Origin: Dictyobacter arantiisoli
GTDB lineage: Bacteria; Chloroflexota; Ktedonobacteria; Ktedonobacterales; Ktedonobacteraceae
Direction of reading: 5' to 3'
DNA: 64,000 nt
Assembly (NCBI RefSeq): GCF_008326305.1
Contig: NZ_BIXY01000015.1
Coordinates: 31,738-95,737 of the forward strand
The notes under the pieces are model-generated. The model did not search any database. It had not been told where the DNA came from and saw only the letters and a program-made list of their open reading frames with translations. Positions within the stretch are counted from its first letter, which is position 1. Each line of letters opens with the position of its first letter. The translations under genes were made by a program, and so were the position numbers. Shown here in pieces: positions 20,356 to 29,389 of the stretch.

Positions 20356-20387
20356 ATCCAGGGCACTCATGGTTGAGTGCCCTGGAT
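20356..20387. terminator. Perfect 14-bp stem hairpin downstream of gltX
   Basis: ATCCAGGGCACTCA (20356-20369) pairs exactly with its complement at 20374-20387 over TGGT. The T-run (GTTTTTC) follows on the plus strand. On the minus strand, from which gltX is read, no T-run follows, so the efficiency of gltX termination is uncertain. Confidence 0.65.
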
Positions 20388-20405
20388 GTTTTTCTGATGT
20401 ATGAC

Positions 20406-21920
20406 TCAGCCCAACCTGGCGATAGCCTGATCAATGCGTTGCATACACACATCCCGTCCCAACACCTCCATCATCTCAAAGAGAGGAGGAGTCGCGGTGC
20501 GTCCACTGACAGCTGTACGGATAGTCCCAAAGACCTGTCCATTTTTCAGGCCTAATTTTGTCACTAACTCACGTAATTGAGCTTCGAGGATACTATGTTC
20601 CCAGGTGGATAAGCTATTGAGCAACGTGCGTGTTTGGAGCAAGGCTTCGCGTGTGCTGGCGGCATCCATCTTTTTCTGAATCAGAATATCCAAACTATAG
20701 TCAATCTCTTTCTCATAGAAGAAAGAAACGACGTGTGCAGCCTCGCCTAACGTTTTCAGGCGCTCATGTTCCAGAGCCAGGACTCGTGTTGTATATGCGC
20801 GATCCAACGGACGGACAATGCTTGCGGGGAGTCCACCTTCATCCTCAGCGAGCTCCATATAAGGAATGGTACGTTCCACGAGCTCTGCCAATGGCAGATT
20901 GCGAATATATAAACCATTCATCCACAGCAATTTATCGGGATCATAGATGCCGGATGAGATACCAATTTTCTTCAATGTGAAGGCTTTGATGAGCTCATCT
21001 TGAGTGAAAATCTCGGTCTTATCATCATATGCCCAACCTAAGAGTGCCAGGAAGTTAAACACGGCCTCGGGCAGGTACCCCTGCTTCTTATAGTCTGACC
21101 AGGATGGTGCGTTGCGCCGTTTGCTCAACTTCTTTTTATCCTTGCCCAGCACATTCGGGACGTGATAGAACAGTGGTACAGGCCAGCCTAAGGCCTGATA
21201 TATTTGTACATGACGAGGTGCGCTGGAAATCCACTCTTCACCACGTAGCACATGAGTGATCTTCATCAGGTGGTCATCAACCAGATGGGCCAGATGATAA
21301 GGAGCCAACCCATTGGTTTTCATAATGACAGTATCATCGATATCACTATTTTTGAAAACCATATCCCCATGTAATTCATCATGAACGACGGTCTCGCCCT
21401 CCAGAGGCATCGCGAAACGCACGACCCAGGTTGCGCCGCTGGCTTCAATGGTGGCTCGCTCTTCCGGGCTTAGATAGCGGCAATGGCGATCATAGCGGGG
21501 AGGCAGCTTATTGGCAATTTGTTCTTTACGCATGGCATCTAGCCGCTCAGGTGTACAATAGCAGCGATACGCATGACCTGACTCAAGGAGTTGGTTCGCA
21601 TACTGTTGATAGAGAGCCTTGCGTTGTACTTGATAGTAAGGACCATAAGGGCCACCAATATCTGGGCCTTCATCGACATCCATGCCTAACCAGCGCAGAC
21701 CATCGGTGAAATCTTCAACCGCTCCTTCTACAGTGCGTGCCAGGTCTGTATCTTCGATGCGCAAGATAAATTTGCCACCACTATGGCGAGCATAGAGCCA
21801 GCTGAAAAGAGCAGTACGAAATGCACCAATATGTAGAAATCCGGTAGGACTCGGTGCGAAACGGAGACGGGGGGCATTGGTAGCGTCTGACCCCTCCGCA
21901 TGGTTGTCGATTTGTGTCAT
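20406..21920 (-). CDS. gltX: Glutamate-tRNA ligase
   Basis: Class I aminoacyl-tRNA synthetase charging tRNA-Glu, and probably also tRNA-Gln for the GatCAB route, since gatA and gatC are in the window. 504 residues. FAPSPTGFLHIGAFRTALF has the HIGH-type motif, RIEDTD follows, and KDKKKLSKRRNAPSW is the KMSKS-type loop. The C-terminal helical anticodon domain is complete. ATG start with AAGGAG 13 bases upstream. Confidence 0.95.
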   Translation of the reverse strand: MTQIDNHAEGSDATNAPRLRFAPSPTGFLHIGAFRTALFSWLYARHSGGKFILRIEDTDLARTVEGAVEDFTDGLRWLGMDVDEGPDIGGPYGPYYQVQRKALYQQYANQLLESGHAYRCYCTPERLDAMRKEQIANKLPPRYDRHCRYLSPEERATIEASGATWVVRFAMPLEGETVVHDELHGDMVFKNSDIDDTVIMKTNGLAPYHLAHLVDDHLMKITHVLRGEEWISSAPRHVQIYQALGWPVPLFYHVPNVLGKDKKKLSKRRNAPSWSDYKKQGYLPEAVFNFLALLGWAYDDKTEIFTQDELIKAFTLKKIGISSGIYDPDKLLWMNGLYIRNLPLAELVERTIPYMELAEDEGGLPASIVRPLDRAYTTRVLALEHERLKTLGEAAHVVSFFYEKEIDYSLDILIQKKMDAASTREALLQTRTLLNSLSTWEHSILEAQLRELVTKLGLKNGQVFGTIRTAVSGRTATPPLFEMMEVLGRDVCMQRIDQAIARLG

Positions 21921-22250
21921 ACGAAGAATGGTTCTCCTTCAACTACTTTACTACATTGCCGATGTTACCGATCTATTGTAACATAGTATAATCATGAGTG
22001 GATAGCATGGCATGTAGCCAGTTGTGCGAAGCTTATTTTACCCTTGCTACATAATCGATATCCGCGTGGGCCTGTTGTTCATTACCCTGGTGGCAGCTAG
22101 TACAACCTCATTCTACACCCAACCGTACTACTTATTGTGAAGAGACTGTGACACACAATAGAATGTAGAGAAATGCCTGGAGATATGGCACTAAGTCCGG
22201 TCACCGGATTGCGCTGATATGGCTTGTGTCAGATAAGAAGGAGCATAGTT
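21921..22250. other. Divergent intergenic region, gltX / YggT-like gene
   Basis: No gene recognised. It contains a TATAAT hexamer near 21987 and must hold promoters for both divergent genes, but no -35 element is convincing. Confidence 0.35.
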
Positions 22251-22901
22251 TTGGAAATTAGCTTTCGCAAAAAAGTGCCTGAAGCAACTGATGAGCATGA
22301 TCTGCCAACTGAACCGGTGTCCCCACTAACAGATCCATCAGCCCCTCGATCAGGAGTAGCAAGTAGATCAGCAAATGAGGCAAGTAACCCTGTTCCATCT
22401 GTATCCTGGCAGCCTTTTTATGCCGCACCTCCGGCACAAAATTATCCTATCCTACCAACCTTCCCGACGGGAGACGAGAACGAGAATATACAGGAACAGG
22501 AAAAGTCATCGGTTATCTGGCAGCTGGGATTGCATATCTATGTGCTCAAAATGTTGCCATTAGGAGTGGGATGCTGTTTCGTTGCTTTGCAACTTGTGCT
22601 CGTCACGCGTTTTATTTGTAAAGCATTACTGATTGACTCAGCCATACCCTGGATAAATAGCGTGTATGGGTTGAGCGAAATAGCATTGCTCCCGTTTCGC
22701 GCCTTATTGCCATCGTTAGATCAAGCCTTTTTTTTACGGGTTGAGCCGTATACAATCGTGGCGATTGTATGTTATGGACTCTGTTCACGCTTGCTGGTAC
22801 GCCTGCTGAAAATGTTGATACGTATCCATGTCTCAGCATATGGACGAGCAAAACAAACTATGCAGATGGGAAGTACTGCTGCCTCTGATTTGAACAAGTA
22901 G
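22251..22901 (+). CDS. YggT-like membrane protein
   Basis: 216 residues. A polar, Pro/Ser-rich N-terminal region of about 85 residues precedes two hydrophobic segments. The spacing and the ALLPFRALLPSLDQAFFLRVEPYTIVAIVCYG stretch, taken in parts, resemble the YggT pattern of a membrane span, a Pro/Arg loop and a second span. The TTG at 22251 is chosen because AAGAAGGAG ends 7 bases upstream. YggT proteins are linked to division-site and osmotic functions. The match is partial, so the role is uncertain. Its stop lies 2 bases from the end of the convergent nuclease gene. Confidence 0.6.
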   Translation: MEISFRKKVPEATDEHDLPTEPVSPLTDPSAPRSGVASRSANEASNPVPSVSWQPFYAAPPAQNYPILPTFPTGDENENIQEQEKSSVIWQLGLHIYVLKMLPLGVGCCFVALQLVLVTRFICKALLIDSAIPWINSVYGLSEIALLPFRALLPSLDQAFFLRVEPYTIVAIVCYGLCSRLLVRLLKMLIRIHVSAYGRAKQTMQMGSTAASDLNK

Positions 22902-22902
22902 C

Positions 22903-23439
22903 CTAGTCCTTACCGAACTCGTCTAAAACATCCAGGCTATTAATGAAATCGCGATAAGCATCTAGATTTTCCTCTTCTTCTAAAGGCTCTTCGAATTTCG
23001 TCACAGAACGTGTTGTCGGTAAAGAAGGCTCTTCATTCGATTCTGGAATCACTCCTGCCCGTTCCAGAACACCCTCATCAACATAGATAGGTGTTTTGGC
23101 ACGTACTGCCAATGCAATAGCATCGCTTGGCCGGGAATCAATTTCTATGTGGCGTCCATCTACATCCAGCACAATGCGTGCGTAGTAGATTTCATCGATT
23201 AAATCAGAAATTACGATGCTTACAATTTTCGCATTCAATTCCTCAATTACATTTTTGAGCAGATCGTGGGTGAGTGGTCGGGGTGAGGACGCTCCCTGCA
23301 GCTCGACGGCAATCGCATATGCCTCTGCATACGCTATCCAGATGAAGAGATAGCGCTCTTGCTTCGTAGCTTTCAAAATGACCACTCGCTGCTGCGTAGC
23401 CAGATTTATGCGCACGCTCTCAACTTTCATCTCTACCAT
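22903..23439 (-). CDS. Bifunctional nuclease (BFN/DUF151) family protein
   Basis: 178 residues from ATG 23439, which gives the usual beginning MVEMKVESVRINLATQQRVVILK. GAGAGAG lies 11 bases upstream. An ATG at 23535 would add 32 basic residues without a ribosome-binding site. Core motifs: LFIWIAYAEAYAIAVELQG, RPLTHDLL, and IEIDSRPSDAIALAVRAKTPIYVDEGVLERAG. The C-terminal 40 residues are acidic. Members have been reported with RNase and DNase activity. The cellular role is unclear. Confidence 0.85.
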   Translation of the reverse strand: MVEMKVESVRINLATQQRVVILKATKQERYLFIWIAYAEAYAIAVELQGASSPRPLTHDLLKNVIEELNAKIVSIVISDLIDEIYYARIVLDVDGRHIEIDSRPSDAIALAVRAKTPIYVDEGVLERAGVIPESNEEPSLPTTRSVTKFEEPLEEEENLDAYRDFINSLDVLDEFGKD

Positions 23440-23638
23440 AGTTTTTCTGACTCTCTCTTTCGTGCGTGGGTCCGTCGAATACCGGATGCCTCTATTGTAC
23501 ACCTGACGAAGTATTGAGCGCAAATCAGAACGCATCTTTGAATAGCTTGGCGTATCTCAATGTTCCTTTGCAAGGAGTATAACAAAACCTGCTGTGGCTG
23601 CCAAGTCCTTATGGGCGATGAAGCAGAGTAAGAATAAA

Positions 23639-23694
23639 TTTTTGAAAAATACGTTCAAAAAAAGCTTGTATTGACAGTGCTGTTGTGGTATTAT
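23639..23694 (+). promoter_or_regulatory. Putative lexA promoter and operator region
   Basis: An 8-bp inverted repeat TTTTTGAA (23639-23646)/TTCAAAAA (23654-23661) precedes a TTGTAT (23666-23671), 17 bases, and TATTAT (23689-23694). A TTGACA at 23671 has poor spacing to the same -10. The palindrome is a candidate operator, but it is not the Bacillus LexA box and no data support it. Confidence 0.35.
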
Positions 23695-23771
23695 CTTCTG
23701 GAATAGTCGTTCTAGTTTTTGCTGTGTGGGGATGTTAGCCGAAGGTGTTCAGAAAGACAGGAGACCATACT

Positions 23772-24416
23772 ATGTCGTTGGAGCAAGCCAGCGAAATACA
23801 GCGCCGCATGTATGATTTCATTGTAAATTACATGAAATCTGAGGGGATGCCCCCTACCAATCGTGAGATTGGTCGCGAATTGAATATTGCCAGTACGGGC
23901 CATGTTGACTATCATCTCACAATGCTAGAAAAGAAGGGCTTGATCTCTCGGCAGGCGAAAAAGAGTCGAGGCATTAAGCTGACAAAACAGGTGCAAGAAG
24001 GTATCCCCGTCATGGGGATCATTGCTGCAGGTGAGCCGCTAGATATTTTCTCAGACGCTTCAAGCTCAATCAATATTGGGAGCGATATGATTGAGACGGA
24101 AAATACCTACGCATTGGTTGTGCGCGGACGCTCGATGATTGAAGATCACATTTGTGATGGGGATTATGTGGTTATTAAGCCACAATCAACCTGTCAAAAT
24201 GGAGATATCGTTGTGGCTGTCCATATGCAAGAGGGCGCGAGCGGTAGTTCTACTCTGAAACGTTTCTTTCAGGAAAAAGAACATAATCGTGTTCGCCTCC
24301 AGCCAGCCAATTCAGAACTTGATCCCATTATGATCCCCAAAAGTGTCTGGGATCGTGAATGGCAGATTCAGGGAAAAGTGGTGGCAATCTTCCGCCAATG
24401 CATCGCAGCAGCTTGA
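23772..24416 (+). CDS. lexA: LexA repressor, SOS response regulator
   Basis: 214 residues from ATG 23772 (AGGAG 8 bases upstream). An in-frame ATG at 23745 is poorer. The N-terminal winged helix has MPPTNREIGRELNIASTGHVDYHLTMLEKKGLI. The S24 latent protease has cleavage site AAG (Ala86-Gly87), Ser121 in VRGRSMIEDHI and Lys163 in TLKRFF, so RecA-stimulated self-cleavage should work. It represses SOS genes until DNA damage. The Arg in GRSM, where most LexA proteins have Asp or Glu, is unusual. Monocistronic with its own terminator. Confidence 0.93.
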   Translation: MSLEQASEIQRRMYDFIVNYMKSEGMPPTNREIGRELNIASTGHVDYHLTMLEKKGLISRQAKKSRGIKLTKQVQEGIPVMGIIAAGEPLDIFSDASSSINIGSDMIETENTYALVVRGRSMIEDHICDGDYVVIKPQSTCQNGDIVVAVHMQEGASGSSTLKRFFQEKEHNRVRLQPANSELDPIMIPKSVWDREWQIQGKVVAIFRQCIAAA

Positions 24417-24478
24417 ACATGCACTGATATCGTACTCTTGAGTACTGTCTCATTGCTGATAGACCATGCGCTTTATCT

Positions 24479-24576
24479 ACAAGGCAGTTAACGTGATCGC
24501 GTATCGTTTGGCCGTAAGGGCTAGAGAAGAAGTAATAAAGATACGCTTGATCATGTAGACTGCCTTGTCTTTTTTT
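24479..24576 (+). terminator. Long hairpin terminator after lexA
   Basis: ACAAGGCAGT (24479-24488) pairs exactly with ACTGCCTTGT (24559-24568). The inner bases continue imperfectly (ACGTGATCGCGTATC against GATACGCTTGATCATGT). CTTTTTTT follows. The 90-base stem is longer than a typical terminator, and the rest of the gap to 24807 holds no gene. Confidence 0.7.
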
Positions 24577-24807
24577 GCTTGTTTTTCATTATTCCTAATT
24601 TGTTAAAAGAGGCAGATTTAGTATTTTTGTCTGGAAAATAGCATGAGCAACGTATTGTGTACTATACTCACGCTTGTAATCAGCTTTGAGCAGTTCTTAA
24701 ATGCTGAGTGCCCTTGTACTCTTTAGCTGGTTTTGGTATACTCTCTTTAGCATGGTGATGAGTTGTACTAGGGACTCTTACGTGTTGTGGTAGTTCAGAA
24801 AGGATGC

Positions 24808-25893
24808 ATGCTTTTGTTAAAGGCTGTTGCTACGGCATTAGTGCTTATTGCTGGAGCCGCGGTTGTTCTCTGGTATGCTAATACCCTCAACTCCTGGGTG
24901 GTCGGTGGTTTAATTGGTGGATTGGCTGCCCTGCTGATCAGTATTCCTATCTCCTTGATTATTTTCACCTATCTCGCGCGTCGTCACGATGAACGCACTG
25001 CGCAGGATGATGAAGCGGATAGCTATGAGAGATCTTTGCGCCCCAGATATGTCTATCGAGAAGTGCCTGAACGCATGGCGCAAAATGTCTATGTTGAAGC
25101 GGAAAGAGATTACGAGCCTGCGCATCGAGGTGTCTGGGGAGAAGAGTACGAGGAATGCGACGAGTATGATATATATGAAGCAGCATATGACGAGAATGAG
25201 TTCCGTGATTTTCCTGAACCCATATACAAACAAATTCCACGCTTACCTGCTGCTCGTCAACAGTCCCTCTCGCGTGCTCCTTCTACCCGGCGTAATGCTA
25301 TGAATAATGAACCGTTTTCGGAGACTGAGGCACGCAGTCGTCGTAAGACAACGCGACGCCTAAATCAGCACCAACCGATTTTTCCAGGCTATCAGCCTGA
25401 GATGACGCGTGGTCAATTTCAGTCACAAGCGTTACGTATAGCTCGTGAAGAGGCGTATCGACGTATCGAAAATGCTGAAGATATCCCATCTTCGGCTCTC
25501 CCACCCTCTCAAAAAAGCCAGGAACGCGACTATCCGCCTACGACACATGAGTATCGTCATACTTATCGGGAGCGCCAGGACGCAACAGCATTCCCACGCA
25601 ATGCACGGCAAGGACGAAGAATCGTAGATGCCAATCCATTACCCAATAGTACCGTTCGTCCAGATCCTGAATTCTCCCAGAAACAAGATCGTCTCATTGA
25701 GACCTACAAAGATCCTGAGACAGAAACTTTGCCTCGCAACTATGCTACCGGAGACCTGAAAAAGCCGCTAGTGCGCCGCGCACCTTATATGTATGATGAT
25801 GATCCATTGAAAATGGAACTGGCCCAGCAGGTAGAGCCACCTGTGATAAAGCGCTCGACACGACATCTTTCGACAAAGCCTGATGAGGAATAG
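24808..25893 (+). CDS. Two-span membrane protein with long disordered tail
   Basis: 361 residues, family not recognised. Two N-terminal membrane spans (LLLKAVATALVLIAGAAVVL and VGGLIGGLAALLISIPISLI) are followed by about 300 charged residues rich in Arg, Glu, Tyr and Pro, with no globular motif. An acidic patch (EEYEECDEYDIYEAAYDE) gives way to Arg-rich segments. The start is uncertain. ATG 24808 has AAAGGA 3-4 bases upstream, and GTG 24787 would add seven residues. Cytoplasmic placement of the tail follows from the positive charges after the second span. Confidence 0.6.
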   Translation: MLLLKAVATALVLIAGAAVVLWYANTLNSWVVGGLIGGLAALLISIPISLIIFTYLARRHDERTAQDDEADSYERSLRPRYVYREVPERMAQNVYVEAERDYEPAHRGVWGEEYEECDEYDIYEAAYDENEFRDFPEPIYKQIPRLPAARQQSLSRAPSTRRNAMNNEPFSETEARSRRKTTRRLNQHQPIFPGYQPEMTRGQFQSQALRIAREEAYRRIENAEDIPSSALPPSQKSQERDYPPTTHEYRHTYRERQDATAFPRNARQGRRIVDANPLPNSTVRPDPEFSQKQDRLIETYKDPETETLPRNYATGDLKKPLVRRAPYMYDDDPLKMELAQQVEPPVIKRSTRHLSTKPDEE

Positions 25894-25990
25894 GCATTTT
25901 TACCTTTGTTTTCGGTCCTATCAGTCCTGGCCTCTTTCAATAAAATATGCTAGTATAAATCAAAATGCGAGCTTTACGAAGGAGGCATAA

Positions 25991-26860
25991 GTGGCTCATA
26001 TCACTGACGTGTTAACTCAAATCATTACGAACCTATATATTTCTACAGGATTATTAGGTCTCGTGTTAGCAATGGCAATTGAAAGCTGTTGCATTCCATT
26101 GCCGAGCGAAATTGTTATCCCTGTAGCCGGGTTATTATTTAATCAGCATAAAATATTAAATGGAACAACAACTCCGGTTGGTCTGGTTTTAATTGCCCTG
26201 GCTGGCGCGGTTGGTTGCCTACTTGGATCAATGATAGCTTATGGCATCGGCTATAAGGGCGGGCGTCCACTTATGCTGAAATACGGACGCTATGTCTTGA
26301 TTTCTCAGCACGATGCTGATCTTGCTGATCGTTTCTTTCAGCGTTGGGGAAGCGCGACGGCGTTCTTCTCTCGCTTGTTGCCTGTGGTGCGAACGTATAT
26401 CTCGTTGCCCGCTGGTATGACGAAAATGTCATTTAGCAAGTTTTGTGTGTATTCGTTTGTTGGCTCTTTTCCCTGGTGCCTTCTGCTCGCATACGCAGGT
26501 TATGTACTGGGTAACAATATGGCCGTCATCGACCCATATTATAAGAGTTTTGAGTATGTTATCGTCGCTTTAGTTGTTGTCCTTGTTGTTCTTTATGTCT
26601 GGCGTCATATTCGCAACGACCGTCGTGCTCGCGCCGAGCATACTGTAGCTGAAGCGCAAGCCGCCAATGCTGCACCATTTGCACAGCCTCTGAATAATGC
26701 TCCCTATCAGCAGCAACAGTATCAGCAGCAGCCTGTTAAGGGTGGTCAATTTCAGCAACCTAACAATGGTAGCCAGTTCCAACAGCCTTATGACAATCAG
26801 GCACCTCAAAATTGGCAACAGCCTCAAAATCCATCCCAACCTTTGCCTCCTCGTTGGTAA
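25991..26860 (+). CDS. DedA family membrane protein with Gln-rich tail
   Basis: 289 residues. GTG start behind GAAGGAGG. DedA/VTT core: AIESCCIPLPSEIVIPVAG, LAGAVGCLLGSMIAYGIGYKGG, RFFQRWGSATAFFSRLLPVVRTYISLPAGMTKMS and FVGSFPWCLLLAYAGYVLG. Members act in undecaprenyl phosphate or phospholipid translocation and membrane homeostasis. The last 75 residues after the final span are low-complexity Gln/Pro/Asn (YQQQQYQQQPVKGGQFQQP), absent from typical DedA proteins. It ends at a very strong shared terminator. Confidence 0.9.
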   Translation: MAHITDVLTQIITNLYISTGLLGLVLAMAIESCCIPLPSEIVIPVAGLLFNQHKILNGTTTPVGLVLIALAGAVGCLLGSMIAYGIGYKGGRPLMLKYGRYVLISQHDADLADRFFQRWGSATAFFSRLLPVVRTYISLPAGMTKMSFSKFCVYSFVGSFPWCLLLAYAGYVLGNNMAVIDPYYKSFEYVIVALVVVLVVLYVWRHIRNDRRARAEHTVAEAQAANAAPFAQPLNNAPYQQQQYQQQPVKGGQFQQPNNGSQFQQPYDNQAPQNWQQPQNPSQPLPPRW

Positions 26861-26866
26861 TAAACG

Positions 26867-26934
26867 TATCTTTCATTAAAACAAAGCCCCCTATAGTTTT
26901 CATGCTATAGGGGGCTTTGTTTTAATGAAAGATA
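26867..26934. terminator. Bidirectional terminator with a 30-bp perfect stem
   Basis: 26867-26896 and 26905-26934 are exact reverse complements over an 8-base loop. A GC core (GCCCCCTATAG) is flanked by AT-rich arms (AAAACAAAG, CTTTGTTTT) that give a T-tract in both directions. It lies between the convergent DedA and AI-2E family genes. Confidence 0.9.
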
Positions 26935-26949
26935 GTAGGAATCGGTCGT

Positions 26950-28092
26950 TTATGTGCTGTTGCTGTTTGTCACATCTGGCAGCGGCGTGGTTGTTTTCGC
27001 TTCAAATTCTTCGGGATGTTGTTGGCTCCAGGAACGCCAATAGGTCACAATCAGAATCTGGATAATGCCAGCAATGGGAGCAGCGAAAAGCGCGCCCAGC
27101 AGACCAAATAATTGTGCTCCGATCAATAGTGCTCCAATCGAAACAATGGGATGAATGCCTACGGAATGACCCAGGATACGTGGAGCTAAAATCTGTCCAT
27201 CCAGCCCTCCCTGCACTATGCCAGAGAATGCCGTGACGATCAGCCCGGTCTGCCAACCTTTGGTGAGAAAGGTGAGAATAATCGCCAGGCCAACCGAAAG
27301 ATATGAACCAATTTGTGGCACAAACTCAAAGACAAAAATGATAATGGCTAGCAACGTTGCATAAGGAGCACCGATGATAGTATAGCCAATCCACATAATG
27401 ATGCTAATAATGGTTGCCAGTGTAATTTGCCCGCGCACAAATCCTCCCAGCGTATGATGCAGGGCATCCAGAAAGAAATTTATTTGGCTGCGCCAGCGTA
27501 ATGGCGTTTTAGTACGAAACCAGTTTAAAGTTCTGTGTCCATCGATCAGGAAATAAACGCTGAGCGATGTAACTATGATGATATTAATAACCACAATAAA
27601 AATACTATTGACCAGTGGAAAGACATTTCCAAGTACCGAGAGTACGTAGTTGAGTACTTGCTGGCTTGAATTGAGAAGATCATTGGGCGAAATATGCATT
27701 TGTGGAAGCTTTTTGATGAGCGGTTGTAAAAATTGTAGAAAGTGGGGAAGATTATTTTCAATTGCCAGGAGTAAAGTAGCCAGCTGCCCAATTGCGGTCA
27801 GGACCACGAAGTAGATAAGTAAGAGGAGCAGTGCCAGGATACCGATATAGACAATCAGAATAGCCAGTGGACGTGGAATAATACGCTCAAGTAAATTCAC
27901 CAGAGGATAAATAACATATGCGATGATTGCAGAAATACCAATGATGACCAGGGACGCAAAGATTTTGTTCAGCACAAGCGTGGCGACACTGATAATGATG
28001 ATCCACGCAACGATGGTGAGCGCAATTAGAAAGCGTCTTGCCCAGACAGTATTGGATATTTCTTCATCATGGGGATGTATGTCTGGACTCAT
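26950..28092 (-). CDS. AI-2E family transporter
   Basis: 380 residues, about eight membrane spans. Typical segments: IIGISAIIAYVIYPLVNLLERIIPRPLAI near the N-terminus, GGFVRGQITLATIISIIMWIGYTIIG, FEFVPQIGSYLSVGLAIILTF, and the C-terminal LAPRILGHSVGIHPIVSIGALLIGAQLFGLLGALFAAPIAGI (read in parts). Members export autoinducer-2 or act as Na+/H+ antiporters. No lsr or luxS gene is nearby. ATG start behind GAGAAGG. Confidence 0.9.
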   Translation of the reverse strand: MSPDIHPHDEEISNTVWARRFLIALTIVAWIIIISVATLVLNKIFASLVIIGISAIIAYVIYPLVNLLERIIPRPLAILIVYIGILALLLLLIYFVVLTAIGQLATLLLAIENNLPHFLQFLQPLIKKLPQMHISPNDLLNSSQQVLNYVLSVLGNVFPLVNSIFIVVINIIIVTSLSVYFLIDGHRTLNWFRTKTPLRWRSQINFFLDALHHTLGGFVRGQITLATIISIIMWIGYTIIGAPYATLLAIIIFVFEFVPQIGSYLSVGLAIILTFLTKGWQTGLIVTAFSGIVQGGLDGQILAPRILGHSVGIHPIVSIGALLIGAQLFGLLGALFAAPIAGIIQILIVTYWRSWSQQHPEEFEAKTTTPLPDVTNSNST

Positions 28093-28346
28093 GTATCAAT
28101 CCTTCTCTGCTACCGCCAGGGTGTCTGTTTAGTACAGCTATCAGTACATTGAGCGTGATGACAATAAACCTGATCAGAAGATACCAGATTATGCAACTTT
28201 TTGTGTCAACCGAAAGATGTAAAGCAGAGAGGGATTTTAGGAGAACATTCTGAGACGTGTAAAAACTGTAATCGCTTCTGGGCTGTGAGATGGATTAGAT
28301 TGCATGAGGCACAAAGGGAGCAAGTGATGCTCAAGTAAAGGAAATT

Positions 28347-28376
28347 GAGGAAGCAAGCTGTATGGGTTGCTTCCTC
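28347..28376 (-). terminator. Hairpin after the 78-residue hypothetical gene
   Basis: GAGGAAGCAA (28347-28356) pairs exactly with TTGCTTCCTC (28367-28376). It lies just beyond the minus-strand gene end at 28393. The U-tract is weak. The rest of the ~300-bp gap (28093-28392) holds nothing recognised. Confidence 0.55.
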
Positions 28377-28392
28377 GGAAATAGGGATTGCT

Positions 28393-28629
28393 TTAGAGCT
28401 GGCTTTTCTCGGCCTGGGCATTCTGCTCTGCATCTTCCGTGTTCATTTTACCTACGAACATGTAGGCATCGTGACGAACACTGAATGAGCGAACCAGACG
28501 ATCGTTCGGACCTGGTCCACCACTGGCTGATTGACGCTCGCGAATGAGAAAGATTTGTTCAGTGAGGGGTTGGACGTAGTAGCGATTTCTCATGAATAAG
28601 ATTGCGCCGAAATCCCTACATTTCCACAT
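28393..28629 (-). CDS. Hypothetical small protein
   Basis: 78 residues from ATG 28629 (MWKCRDFGAILFMRNRYYVQ), with a strong AAGGAGG 14 bases upstream, which is long spacing. ATGs at 28671 and 28593 are alternatives. The product is polar with a short beta-like core (YYVQPLTEQIFLIRERQ), a Gly-rich turn and an acidic C-terminus. Not recognised. The ribosome-binding site and the downstream hairpin support a real gene. Confidence 0.5.
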   Translation of the reverse strand: MWKCRDFGAILFMRNRYYVQPLTEQIFLIRERQSASGGPGPNDRLVRSFSVRHDAYMFVGKMNTEDAEQNAQAEKSQL

Positions 28630-29389
28630 AGGGAGAATGCGCGCCTCCTTGTTTGTAATAATACCCATCACAGCGATGCTGTAGGTGGCAAAACAGTAAC
28701 GAATGGTTCGATTTTATCTTAGACGTGATGTAACGTTCCTCCGACACTGCTCCTCATAAGGAGCCTCGCCAGGCGCATGAGTGTCTGTGTTTTTGCCCAT
28801 GTGCAATGCTATGATGGTTCTGGCTGGTGGATCGTGATTGTTCGTCCTTGCTATATATTCCAGAATCCATATCACATTTGTAATAACAACTATGCTTCCT
28901 TGCAGAAAGATGTGATCGCGAATATAGGTGAGTCGCAACGCTGTTTGTGATAGGTATGTACTATGCACATTGTCTTGTACGAGGAACGGGGCTCAGGAGA
29001 GCAAACGTAAGACTCTATAAGTATACACTATTTTTCTGCAAAATGCCATAGGGAAGAAAAGCAAAAAAAGAACTTCCTCTTTACTTACGCATAATTTGCA
29101 TGCTAAGCACACTCATTTATGATGCTTTTCTCTCTTTATTTTTCTTCTGCGCCAGCATCGTTACTTGAAAAAGCTGTCCGATTATGAATCATGCCAGATC
29201 GTATGCGCAGGGTTGATAGGCGAGAATGTATTCTGTTTTCTTGGGAACACGTGCTGATTAAAGAAGATGCTGATCACTATCGTTGAGATCTATGATCAAT
29301 ATCAGTGAGAAGAGGATTGTGTAGTAGGATCAGAGAATGTTTCAAGCTCACTTCCAGGCGTTTTTTTAAGGTATGCAGAAGGGGCAACG
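28630..29389. other. 760-bp region without a supported gene
   Basis: Short open frames on both strands lack ribosome-binding sites and family resemblance. No RNA gene, repeat or terminator stands out. It presumably contains the promoter of the downstream permease. Confidence 0.45.

Noticed and set aside
28714..28968. 84-codon minus-strand ORF
   Set aside because: Poor start context, unusual composition and no neighbours in an operon. Not supported.
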